DNA from: Melioribacteraceae bacterium
Lineage (GTDB): Bacteria; Bacteroidota; Ignavibacteria; Ignavibacteriales; Melioribacteraceae
Direction of reading: 5' to 3'
Assembly: GCA_030584085.1 (NCBI GenBank)
Contig: CP129490.1
Span: 2,947,511-3,011,510 of the forward strand
Length of the DNA stretch: 64,000 nt
This document shows, one piece after another, positions 25,874-34,560 of the stretch. How positions within the stretch are numbered: the first letter of the stretch is position 1; each line of letters begins with the position of its first letter. Position numbers and translations under genes: made by a program. The notes below the pieces were generated by a model, which saw nothing but the letters and a program-made list of their open reading frames with translations, was not told the origin of the DNA and made no database searches.

Positions 25874-27379
25874 TTAATTTGAATATTTCTCCACGGCATT
25901 ACTTATATTAACAAAAGTGCTCTTAAGCGTACCGTAAAGATTCTTATAAATATTGTAGAAATCTTCATATATATTGATATTTTCTTTATTCGGAGTTGTT
26001 GTCGTTTTTATTTTGATGATCGAAGCACATGCTTCATACACTGAGTTAAATTTTCCCGAAGCAACGGCAGCAAGAATTGCCGCTCCGTACGGCGCACCCT
26101 CGGTAGATGTTAAAGTTACAATCTCTTTTTTCAGCAAATCGGATAAAATTTGAATCCACATTTTACTTTTTGCACCACCGCCCGATATACGAACTTGTTC
26201 GGTTTTGACTCCGATATTTTCATTTAATTCAAAACAGTCTCGCAAACTGAAAGCAACCCCTTCCAAAACAGCTCTTGTAAAGTGTGCAGAGTTATGTCTG
26301 ACTGTTGCACCAATGAAAGTTCCCTTGGCATTTGCATCAGCATATGGAGTGCGTTCACCGCTTAAGTATGGTAAGAAGAATAGTCCTTCAGAACCGGGTT
26401 GAATTTCCTCTGCCGCTTTAGTCAACTCAGAATAATCAATTCTATTATGAAAAGAGTTTCTATACCATTGCAATGAACCTGCCGCAGAAAGCGTAACCCC
26501 CATTACATGCCAAGTGTTAGGGACAGCATGACAAAAGGAATGAACTTTTCCACTTGCTTCTATTCGCGGCTTATCACTGTGAGCAAATACGACTCCCGAA
26601 GTTCCGAGAACAAGCGAAGTTATTCCTTCACTTACCGTTCCGGTTCCAATTCCGCCTGCTGCTTGATCACCGCCACCGGCTGCAACTATTAAATTTTCCG
26701 GTAAGTTTAACTCTTCGCATAAACCTTTTTTAACTATACCGGATATTTCTGATGATTCATATAGTTGCGGCATCCACTGTTTTGGAATCTCTAATCCTGA
26801 TAGAATTTCATCAGACCATTTTCTTTCCGGAACATTTAGCAAAGATGTTCCCGAAGCATCCGAGACATCAGTCGCAAGCTCACCGGTTAACCTGAATCTT
26901 ATATAATCTTTAGGAAGAAGAATTTTTTTAATCTTATTATAGTTGTCCGGCTCGTTATTCTTTATCCACAAAATTTTGGGGGCGGTAAATCCTGTCAGAA
27001 CTTGATTGCCTGTAATTTTTATCAACTTATCAAAACCGATTTTGGTTGTAATCTCATCACATTCTTTTACGGTTCTTTGGTCATTCCACATAATGCATGG
27101 ACGAACAACATTTAAATTATCATCGAGAGTAACTAAACCGTGCATTTGTCCCGTTAAACCAATTCCTTCTATCTCATCTTTCTTAACTTTGGATGCAACT
27201 GATCGAATACTTTTCTTGCTTGCTTCCCACCAATCTTCGGGATTTTGTTCCGTCCAATTTGGTTTAGGCGTGAGCATTACATATTCATTAGTAGCAGAAG
27301 AAATCACTTCACCTTTTTCATTAATGAGTAAAGCTTTTACTCCGCTTGTGCCGACATCAAGTCCGATGAAATAACTCAT
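25874..27379 (-). CDS. xylB: Xylulokinase (FGGY family)
   Basis: FGGY carbohydrate kinase of 501 residues. Phosphate-binding GLDVGTSGVKALLI at the N-terminus, the xylulokinase-type GLTGQMHGLVTLD (about 74-86), GGDQAAGGIGTG, ADANAKGTFIGA and the SGGGAKSKMW adenosine motif. The TGQMHG box favours D-xylulose over glycerol or gluconate. It overlaps the upstream flavodoxin gene by ATGA. No xylose isomerase is present in the window, so xylulose may come from a dehydrogenase route or a remote gene. Confidence 0.88.
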   Translation of the reverse strand: MSYFIGLDVGTSGVKALLINEKGEVISSATNEYVMLTPKPNWTEQNPEDWWEASKKSIRSVASKVKKDEIEGIGLTGQMHGLVTLDDNLNVVRPCIMWNDQRTVKECDEITTKIGFDKLIKITGNQVLTGFTAPKILWIKNNEPDNYNKIKKILLPKDYIRFRLTGELATDVSDASGTSLLNVPERKWSDEILSGLEIPKQWMPQLYESSEISGIVKKGLCEELNLPENLIVAAGGGDQAAGGIGTGTVSEGITSLVLGTSGVVFAHSDKPRIEASGKVHSFCHAVPNTWHVMGVTLSAAGSLQWYRNSFHNRIDYSELTKAAEEIQPGSEGLFFLPYLSGERTPYADANAKGTFIGATVRHNSAHFTRAVLEGVAFSLRDCFELNENIGVKTEQVRISGGGAKSKMWIQILSDLLKKEIVTLTSTEGAPYGAAILAAVASGKFNSVYEACASIIKIKTTTTPNKENINIYEDFYNIYKNLYGTLKSTFVNISNAVEKYSN

Positions 27380-27900
27380 TTAACTTTTACCTCTTCTTTG
27401 TCAACATATTTTGAAACCCACTGCGATAATCGTTTACCTAATAGCTTGCATGCATCTATCTCTTTTTGTTCACGTGGCTCGCCGGCGCAAGTTGCACCGT
27501 AATGGAGAGTAAACTTATCGGCTACATAATCGGTTAATCCAAAGACAAGAAAACCAAAGTTCATTAAGATTGTCATAAGCGACATGTTAGTAATCTCTGC
27601 TCCGCCTCCCCATCCACCTTGAGATGCAAATGCACATCCAAATTTACCGTCTATTTTTCCCCAAACATTATCGCCTATTTCATCCCAAAACTTTTTCATC
27701 TTCCAAGAAACGATTCCCATGTTTGTCGGAGACCCGAGTGCAATACCATCACACCATTCGATATCTTTGTAAGTTGCCTCATCGACTTTTTTCAATTTAA
27801 CTTCGTGATCACCAAAGGAATCTGCACCTTCCTTAACATACTGCGCCATCTTTTCCGTGTTGCCGGTTGCGCTGTCGTATAGAACTAATATTTTACCCAT
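27376..27900 (-). CDS. Flavodoxin-like NAD(P)H:quinone oxidoreductase (WrbA type)
   Basis: FMN-binding flavodoxin fold of 174 residues. Phosphate loop YDSATGNTEKMA near residues 9-20, then GSPTNMGIVSWKMKKFWDE and FASQGGWGGGAE, the pattern of WrbA/flavodoxin proteins. It is coupled to xylulokinase by a 4-nt overlap. Its role in the sugar operon is unclear; it may supply or dispose of electrons for a dehydrogenation. No clear ribosome binding site is seen. Confidence 0.8.
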   Translation of the reverse strand: MGKILVLYDSATGNTEKMAQYVKEGADSFGDHEVKLKKVDEATYKDIEWCDGIALGSPTNMGIVSWKMKKFWDEIGDNVWGKIDGKFGCAFASQGGWGGGAEITNMSLMTILMNFGFLVFGLTDYVADKFTLHYGATCAGEPREQKEIDACKLLGKRLSQWVSKYVDKEEVKVK

Positions 27901-27914
27901 AACTAAATTTACTT

Positions 27915-28946
27915 TTATTTTGGCAGATAGTATTGTTTATAGTTTTCCGTCCAGAAATTTTGATAATACCAATGTGGATAATATTGGTATGGTTCGCTTA
28001 GCACATCTAATCTCTTCATCTCATCTTCCGTTAATTCCCAATCGCTTGCTTTTACGTTATCAAGTAATTGATCATTATTCCTAATGCCGACAACTACACT
28101 TGATACACCTTCTTTTCGAAGTAAGTAATTCAACGAAACTTGAGTTACGGTAACATTTCTTTTCTTTGCGATGTTTTCAAGTTCATCTAAAATCTTCTCA
28201 CCTTTTTCAACATTGTACGGATTGTGATCACCGGGATTTTTCATTCGTGTATCTTTAGGCCAATTGTTTTTGTCTCTATATTTTCCGGTTAGTATTCCAC
28301 CTTGAAGCGGACCCCAAACCATTGTTCCTATTCCATACTCGAGAGAAGCCGGAATAATATCAAGTTCGAGATCTCTTCTTAAAATATTATAGCTTGCTTG
28401 ATGAGCGATCAATTTTTGATAATTGTTTTTCTCGGCAAGGTAATATGATTTAGCAAGTACCCATGCCGGAAAGTTTGAACAACCGATGTATCTAACTTTT
28501 CCATCCACAACTAATTGAGTAAGTGCACTAAACGTTTCTTCTAAAGGTGTAACAAAATCCATGGCGTGAATTAAGTACAAATCAATGTAATCGGTTTGGA
28601 GTCTTTTTAAACTTGCTTCGCATGCATCAATTGTTCTTTTTCGTGATAGTCCCCTACCATGAGGTTCATCACTCATTTTAAAACCAAACTTAGTGCAGAT
28701 TATCGCATCCTTTCTTTTTCTACCCAATGCTTTACCAAGTATTTCTTCTGATGTACCGGAAGAATAAAAATCTGCAGTATCAAAAAAAGTAACTCCGTTT
28801 TCGAGCGCAGACTTTACAAGTTCATCAGCATCTTTCTGATGAAGTTCACCGAGATGAGTCCAGCCATCTGATCCGGTAAAAGTCATTGCGCCGAAGCAAA
28901 TTTCGGATACCATTAGATTTGAATTGCCCATTCTTCTGTAATTCAT
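27915..28946 (-). CDS. Aldo/keto reductase
   Basis: NADP-dependent TIM-barrel reductase of 343 residues. Tetrad region FFDTADFYSSGTSEE (Asp and Tyr), CTKFGFK (Lys) and DLYLIHAMD (His) are all present, with GCSNFPAW and a C-terminal VVVGIRN nucleotide loop. Its start overlaps the stop of the cupin gene by one base (TAATG). With xylulokinase downstream it may interconvert a keto sugar and an alditol; substrate inferred only. Confidence 0.85.
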   Translation of the reverse strand: MNYRRMGNSNLMVSEICFGAMTFTGSDGWTHLGELHQKDADELVKSALENGVTFFDTADFYSSGTSEEILGKALGRKRKDAIICTKFGFKMSDEPHGRGLSRKRTIDACEASLKRLQTDYIDLYLIHAMDFVTPLEETFSALTQLVVDGKVRYIGCSNFPAWVLAKSYYLAEKNNYQKLIAHQASYNILRRDLELDIIPASLEYGIGTMVWGPLQGGILTGKYRDKNNWPKDTRMKNPGDHNPYNVEKGEKILDELENIAKKRNVTVTQVSLNYLLRKEGVSSVVVGIRNNDQLLDNVKASDWELTEDEMKRLDVLSEPYQYYPHWYYQNFWTENYKQYYLPK

Positions 28947-29563
28947 TAAGCACTCTTATTATGTGTGTGATTCCAAAGATGACCTTCACGTTTTTGTCCA
29001 ACCAAAGAAGTCTCAAACCAAACTCCTTCAATTGTATTATGAACAATCGGAAAATCGTGATGATCACCGGCTTTTGTGAAAACACAGTCTCCTGCTCTTA
29101 CATTATATCTATTTCCTTCGGTAACAACTTCACCGCTTCCGCTGAATAGAATCCAAAATTCATCGCAGTCATGGAAGTGATTATCGAACTCTGTATTTCT
29201 TTCATAATCAACGGGATCTCCTACGTTCTTAGGTTTATCAGTTTCACTTAATTGAAAAACACCGCGAGTTCCAATTTTATTATTCCATTTGCCACCGATT
29301 CGAATAATCACGGAATTTTCAAACGCGATTATTTGTTTGAGTTCGTTTCTATCCCGCACATATTCTTCGACTTCATTTTTGTTAATATCTCTAATATGAT
29401 TCTCAGTTTTTACAAGTGCCTTACCTTTACCAACTAGCAGTGTCTCTTTCTCATGATGATTTTTTACATGATAAACTTCATTAATCCCGAGATGAATAAT
29501 ATCTATTACTTCGACTTCGCTTTCTTTTAACGCAGATTTATTTTTATAGTCAAAAACGGGCAT
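28946..29563 (-). CDS. Bicupin sugar-binding or isomerase-like protein
   Basis: Small protein of 205 residues with two cupin folds. The C-terminal one holds FDNHFHDCDEFWILFSG and GDCVFTKAGDHHDFP, giving the His, His, Glu and His metal set. The first half has HVKNHHEKETLLVGKGKAL. It could be a sugar isomerase, epimerase or sensor. It lies between the mannose-6-P-isomerase-like and aldo/keto reductase genes with 5-nt and overlapping junctions, so it belongs to their operon. Confidence 0.7.
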   Translation of the reverse strand: MPVFDYKNKSALKESEVEVIDIIHLGINEVYHVKNHHEKETLLVGKGKALVKTENHIRDINKNEVEEYVRDRNELKQIIAFENSVIIRIGGKWNNKIGTRGVFQLSETDKPKNVGDPVDYERNTEFDNHFHDCDEFWILFSGSGEVVTEGNRYNVRAGDCVFTKAGDHHDFPIVHNTIEGVWFETSLVGQKREGHLWNHTHNKSA

Positions 29564-29568
29564 ATTTA

Positions 29569-30762
29569 TTACCCTTCATATTTTGGAAGCATCGGTACGT
29601 TATTAATATCCGGACCGAAGAACTTATAAATTATTAAATCTCTATCACCTCTGTTTACCACTTCAATTTCTTTAACGGCTTTATCATGACAAATAATAAG
29701 TTCATCGTGCTCGAAATTTTGGCCTTCTATATCTAATCCGTCAAATGTACCATTACCTCGCCAGACCAAAATGTTATAAACCCCTTTATCTTTACTTATA
29801 AATTTACTGCCGGGTTTGACAATTAACTTTTTCCCGCTGAATTTATTTGTATTATAAAATATCCAAAACTCTTCTCCGCCTGCTTGCTTTGTTTCCTCGA
29901 TTAAGATCGGCGGTGTATGACGATTCTCATAAAAATACGGATCGCCGCTTATTTCCCAGTTGATCATTTCGAGAATTATCTTTTCACCTTTTTCTTTTCT
30001 ATCAGTTTCGGTAACGTCTTTCCACAGCAATTCTTTGTCGATTATCTTACCGCCTGTCTTAGGCTGCAGCATTGCGAAAACATCGGAGTCTTCCTGAAGT
30101 TCAATTGTTAGTGCGGAACCGGGTGCGTGAAGTGTACCGGAAGGAACATGGTAACCGTCGCCGGGAATTTGCATAAAAGCTCTTGCATGCTGAAGTATCG
30201 TATCATCTTTCCATTCGATCATATGAGGCAGAAGCAAGTCATACTTTTTCTGCTGAGCTATGTAAGGATGAACACCAAAATATGTTTCGGCTTCTTCGCC
30301 TAATGGAACGTCTTCCGGGAAATAATATGCTTCTTCTTTCGAGTTACAGCCGACAAGTTTTGCGTGATGTTCCATTTGATGTATGTGATAAGGCAATCGG
30401 TATTTGTAATCAAATATTTTGGGAAGACGTTTTAAACCATCATGATTTTTTGAATACTCTTCACCAAGAATTTCTTTTGGAAGTAATTCTACAGTTTCTT
30501 TTAATGTTATATTGTCATTACAATCGATATTCAGGATACTTAATCCTTCGTTCGGAACGGAAACTTTATTATCGGCTTTTGTTGTAGAGCCGACCCAGCG
30601 TTCGCATATTCCGCCGCGTTCACCAAGTTCATATTGATCATTAGGCAAACCTAGTCTTCTTCCTGGTGGTAGAAAATCTCTAGCAACCCAAGCGGGTTTT
30701 AATCTTATTATTCCATCGTTTTGCTTGATAGCATCAAGTATAGTTTTTTTCTTATCGCTCAT
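29569..30762 (-). CDS. Mannose-6-phosphate isomerase-like metal cupin
   Basis: A 397-residue protein resembling class I phosphomannose isomerases: HIHQMEHHA (metal His residues), then GDGYHVPSGTLHAPGSALTIELQEDSD in the position of the ManA substrate loop. The N-terminal segment with RLGLPNDQYELGERGGICERW is unlike standard ManA, so the substrate may be another keto sugar or uronic acid. It lies 1 nt after the GH2 stop side of the operon and 5 nt before the cupin gene. The family call is fairly secure and function is open. Confidence 0.72.
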   Translation of the reverse strand: MSDKKKTILDAIKQNDGIIRLKPAWVARDFLPPGRRLGLPNDQYELGERGGICERWVGSTTKADNKVSVPNEGLSILNIDCNDNITLKETVELLPKEILGEEYSKNHDGLKRLPKIFDYKYRLPYHIHQMEHHAKLVGCNSKEEAYYFPEDVPLGEEAETYFGVHPYIAQQKKYDLLLPHMIEWKDDTILQHARAFMQIPGDGYHVPSGTLHAPGSALTIELQEDSDVFAMLQPKTGGKIIDKELLWKDVTETDRKEKGEKIILEMINWEISGDPYFYENRHTPPILIEETKQAGGEEFWIFYNTNKFSGKKLIVKPGSKFISKDKGVYNILVWRGNGTFDGLDIEGQNFEHDELIICHDKAVKEIEVVNRGDRDLIIYKFFGPDINNVPMLPKYEG

Positions 30763-30763
30763 T

Positions 30764-33427
30764 TTATTTACCTGTACTTAATTTTAAATCAATCTTTGGT
30801 TTGAAGTCTTCACTTGATATATAATCTATTAAATTATTTCTCAGCGTTGCGACATATGGATCATTTTGATTTGACAAATCTAAAGTCGTCAAAAGTAATT
30901 TCCCTTTACCATAATTCATTTCAATAATGTAGCCGGAGTTTAGGTAAATCCAAGCAATAAAAATTCCGGCAGGAACCGATTCGAATTGCTCTTGTGGAAT
31001 TTCGCTTATGACATATTTAGGTAAAACCTCATAAGCTTCAAAACCAAATGACTTACCAAAATTTATATTTTGAAATACCGGATGATTGGGATCATACCAA
31101 TTTAATGCGGATGCCCAATTGCCGTCAAGCCAATCACTTTCACGTGATATAATTTTATAAGGGAATGTTTCGGGAAGAGCATCAGTGCTGTCGATGATAC
31201 ATAAAACCGTTTTACCGGATTTAACTTTTTCCAAAATATCTGAATCGACTTTGTTTGTAATAAGTAAATCTTCCGTTTCATTCTTTTCTATCATCGAATA
31301 AACAAAAACATCGACATAATTTTCTGCAATTGTTTTTTCGTCAGACATGAATTCTAAATCAACTCTTATTTTCCGTGACTTGTTCAATTCATTTATTGAA
31401 AATTTTATCTCAGCAATTTCTTGAACATCTGCTAGATTGATTTTTTTATCAATATTGACTTCACCATTAGAAAAGTTTTCAGCATTCCATCTAAGTGATA
31501 AGTTTGATAAATCATTACCGCTGTAATAAGAAAGAAAGGTTTTGATTGCTACTTCTTCACCGGTATAATAATTGTGTTTTTCCGCTCGAGGAATAATAAC
31601 ATCCTGCTGTTGAATCATCCGCAGCATATTTTTATTTAATTTAAAGTTACGCCACATATCCAGCAAACCGTTTACCTCCCAATTGATGTCGGTAAACTCT
31701 GTTACACAATAACCTTGAATTGCTTCTGCTAAGCGAATTTCTTCAATTTCATATTTGAGTGCTTTGGTTTGTGCAATTTGACTTTCTTCTGCGAGTTGAT
31801 CATAATTATCAAATATTCTATCGTACTTATAATCAGCAAAACGTTTTTGAACTCCGGCTGGGAGAGTAATCCACTCATCATAAAACACGCGATCAAACCA
31901 GAAAGGTAATTCATCCGGTAGATTGGGTAATCCCCAATTGCCGAATTCAGAAATCATCAATACTTCGTCTCCGGTTTCTTTTGAATTGCCGTGTTCACTG
32001 AAAAGCCATTTGGGACGAGTATTAATTTCTTTTACCTGTTCGGAAAATTTCTTGTGGTTTTCCGGCATCGCCCAGTAAATGTGGTAGTCATTTATATCCG
32101 TCTTGAGATGGAAGTTACCCCAGCAAGCACTGTTGTCAACTATTAATCTTCCGACTGCTTTTTCTTTTGTATAATCAAATTCATTCAGCAGCCATTCTCT
32201 TTGTTCTTCTTTTGAAAGATCAATTCCCCAGCTTTCGTTTATTATACTAATAACTACAAGCGAAGGATGATTCCAGTCGCGTTTTAACATTTGGTCTAAT
32301 GTATAGCGTGATCTTTCCTTAACGCTTTCATCAAACACATCCCAGTTTGGGATTTCATACCAAACTAATAAGCCAAGTTCATCGGCGATTTCCAAATACT
32401 CTTTTTCTGGAATTTTAATGTGACAGCGCATTGTGTTGATACCCAGTTCAATTGCTTTCCGCATTTCGTCTCGGATATAATCTTTGCTTGGACTTTTATA
32501 GATAGTTTCGGGATAAAAATTCTGGTCCAATGCAGAGATCATATAAAATGGTCTGCCGTTCAAGTAAAGCTTTCCGTTCTTTTTAATGAACTCACGGAAT
32601 CCGAATTTATCTTCATAAAGATAATTACCGATTTGCGCAATTACTTTATAAAGATTCGGTTTACCAATGTCCCATAATTTAGGGTTGTCTATTTTGCTTT
32701 CGATAGATAGTTCTTTTGAATTTATGGTAAGTGTTTTTTCATAAACTGTCTGCTCATCGGGTGAAATTATTTTTATTGTTAGATTTTCTTTGGGAGTAAG
32801 AGTAAGATTATGATTAAGAGTAAGATTAAGAACAAACTCACCGGAATTCTTTGGAGTTACATGAACAGTTTCGATAAATACTTTTTCTTTGATCAACAAT
32901 TCAACCGACTGCCAAATACCGCTTGTTTGAACATACCAACTTTGTTTCCCGTGAGGGATATGCCAGTAACTAATTCCTTCAGTTCCTTCTTCATCAGTTG
33001 CCGGATCATTTACACGTAATAATATTTCGTTGTTACCTTGATTAATAAATTCTGTTACATCAAAACTGAATGGTGTGTAACCACCCTCATGTTTTCCTAC
33101 TAAATTTTTGTTGATGTATAATTCTGATAAATAATCTACTGCATCAAAATTCAGCAAAAATCTCTTGCTATCAATCTTTTCATCTATAGTGAAGTTCTTC
33201 TTAAACCAACCGATGCCTTGATAATCTAACAATACATCTGAATATAAATGCCATGATCCGGGAACATCAACTTGTAACCACTCTTTGTGCTCATCAATAT
33301 TGTTGATGTTCAAATAGATTGTACTATCAGCGGTAAATTGCCATTGACCTTCGAGTGATATTTTTGATTGGGAGTTAATCAATGTTGTTGTAACAAAAAT
33401 TAAAATCATTAATAATCTTTTTTTCAC
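30764..33427 (-). CDS. Secreted GH2 glycoside hydrolase
   Basis: Beta-galactosidase/glucuronidase-type retaining enzyme, 887 residues, with a signal peptide (about 1-20). Order: jelly roll (about 25-180, LEGQWQF, IWQSVEL), immunoglobulin-like domain (185-280), TIM barrel with acid/base Glu398 (SIINESWG) and nucleophile Glu494 (MISEFGNWG), then extra C-terminal beta domains. The long C-terminal extension and the LNGRPFYMISALDQNFYP loop do not single out a substrate. It is an extracytoplasmic exo-enzyme that would feed the cytoplasmic kinase and isomerases encoded downstream. Confidence 0.88.
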   Translation of the reverse strand: MKKRLLMILIFVTTTLINSQSKISLEGQWQFTADSTIYLNINNIDEHKEWLQVDVPGSWHLYSDVLLDYQGIGWFKKNFTIDEKIDSKRFLLNFDAVDYLSELYINKNLVGKHEGGYTPFSFDVTEFINQGNNEILLRVNDPATDEEGTEGISYWHIPHGKQSWYVQTSGIWQSVELLIKEKVFIETVHVTPKNSGEFVLNLTLNHNLTLTPKENLTIKIISPDEQTVYEKTLTINSKELSIESKIDNPKLWDIGKPNLYKVIAQIGNYLYEDKFGFREFIKKNGKLYLNGRPFYMISALDQNFYPETIYKSPSKDYIRDEMRKAIELGINTMRCHIKIPEKEYLEIADELGLLVWYEIPNWDVFDESVKERSRYTLDQMLKRDWNHPSLVVISIINESWGIDLSKEEQREWLLNEFDYTKEKAVGRLIVDNSACWGNFHLKTDINDYHIYWAMPENHKKFSEQVKEINTRPKWLFSEHGNSKETGDEVLMISEFGNWGLPNLPDELPFWFDRVFYDEWITLPAGVQKRFADYKYDRIFDNYDQLAEESQIAQTKALKYEIEEIRLAEAIQGYCVTEFTDINWEVNGLLDMWRNFKLNKNMLRMIQQQDVIIPRAEKHNYYTGEEVAIKTFLSYYSGNDLSNLSLRWNAENFSNGEVNIDKKINLADVQEIAEIKFSINELNKSRKIRVDLEFMSDEKTIAENYVDVFVYSMIEKNETEDLLITNKVDSDILEKVKSGKTVLCIIDSTDALPETFPYKIISRESDWLDGNWASALNWYDPNHPVFQNINFGKSFGFEAYEVLPKYVISEIPQEQFESVPAGIFIAWIYLNSGYIIEMNYGKGKLLLTTLDLSNQNDPYVATLRNNLIDYISSEDFKPKIDLKLSTGK

Positions 33428-33457
33428 TTGTATTCCATATTAGTTAATTACCAAGTT

Positions 33458-33492
33458 GTTGTCATTCCGAAGGAATCGTTTCTGGATGACAA
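33458..33492. repeat. Short hairpin repeat (GTCATTCC type)
   Basis: TTGTCATTCC and GGATGACAA flank a 14-nt loop containing GGAATC. This resembles a widespread intergenic palindrome, by recall. It starts 16 nt past the stop of the SDR gene and could help end or protect that transcript. Confidence 0.45.
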
Positions 33493-33508
33493 TCCTATAC
33501 TTATCCTA

Positions 33509-34552
33509 TTAAGTTACTTTTGCAATCAATTCTCCTTTATACCTCTTCCACTTCTCAACAAACTCAACTTCTTTATCACGATTACCGTAACCAACCGAAT
33601 CTTTTTTGTATTCATTCAAATACCAATCGATTGTATCGGGCATCCATTTTTCGAATGGAGTTGATTGAAAATTCAAATCTCGTTTTGCTCTATCGATACT
33701 AAAAATTGCAGTTCGATAAGTATTGAACGGGAATGCATGACCTTCCGGACTGACACTGAACGGTAATTTTTCGAACACATCTAAGTCAACACTAACTCTT
33801 TCCGGTCTTTTATTCAGCAAATTGCAAAGTGCATCTAAGTAATCATTTAAGGAAAATATTTCCTCTGAAGCAATATTATATACTTTGCCTTTACTCTCAT
33901 CACTCTTAAGTAAGTCGACAAATGTTTTTGCCAAATCCTCAACAAAAACGTGCTGTGAGGCATAATCGCCGCTGCCCGGGATAAGCAAGGGCTTACCGTC
34001 CATTATTCTTTGAATCCAAAAGTAATCACGTTTCATCGGATCGTGCGGACCGCAAACGTATGGTGCTCTAATCATCGATACTTCAAACTTACCTTCGTTA
34101 TGTGCTTTCCATAAGACATCTTCACATTTTCGTTTGTCAATTCCGTATTGCATTCCGAAAGGATTCCTATCCCAAAATTTCATCAAGCGATGTTTATCAT
34201 CTTCTTCATTGATTGGATTTCTAATTACATCCGAAACCATATAGACCGAAATTGTACTAGTGTGAATTAATCGCGGAATTTTGCCAGTAAATACATCGAC
34301 GATCATTTGTGATTCATCCGGTGTGTAGGCAATCATATCGTAAAGCACATCATAACTATTTTCGTTTGCAAGTTTTGCGAGGAATTCTCTATCATGTCTT
34401 TCACCGTAATCGAATTGAACATTGCTTTTATCAAACAATTCAATATTTGATTCTCCACGGGTCACTAATGTAACATTGTGACCTTCTTCGATTAAAAGCT
34501 TTACAACGTTGCTGCTTATAAATCCTGTTCCGCCGATCATTAATATTTTCAT
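33509..34552 (-). CDS. NAD-dependent epimerase/dehydratase (extended SDR)
   Basis: Sugar-nucleotide-type extended SDR of 347 residues. Rossmann motif GGTGFIS at residues 7-13, the active-site YxxxK in QYGIDKRK, and STISVYMVSD in the Ser position. GSGDYASQHVFVEDLA and YNIASEE are typical of this group. AGGA precedes the ATG. It lies 8 nt after the GH13 stop. Whether it acts on a nucleotide sugar or a free sugar acid cannot be told. Confidence 0.8.
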   Translation of the reverse strand: MKILMIGGTGFISSNVVKLLIEEGHNVTLVTRGESNIELFDKSNVQFDYGERHDREFLAKLANENSYDVLYDMIAYTPDESQMIVDVFTGKIPRLIHTSTISVYMVSDVIRNPINEEDDKHRLMKFWDRNPFGMQYGIDKRKCEDVLWKAHNEGKFEVSMIRAPYVCGPHDPMKRDYFWIQRIMDGKPLLIPGSGDYASQHVFVEDLAKTFVDLLKSDESKGKVYNIASEEIFSLNDYLDALCNLLNKRPERVSVDLDVFEKLPFSVSPEGHAFPFNTYRTAIFSIDRAKRDLNFQSTPFEKWMPDTIDWYLNEYKKDSVGYGNRDKEVEFVEKWKRYKGELIAKVT

Positions 34553-34560
34553 CGTAATTC

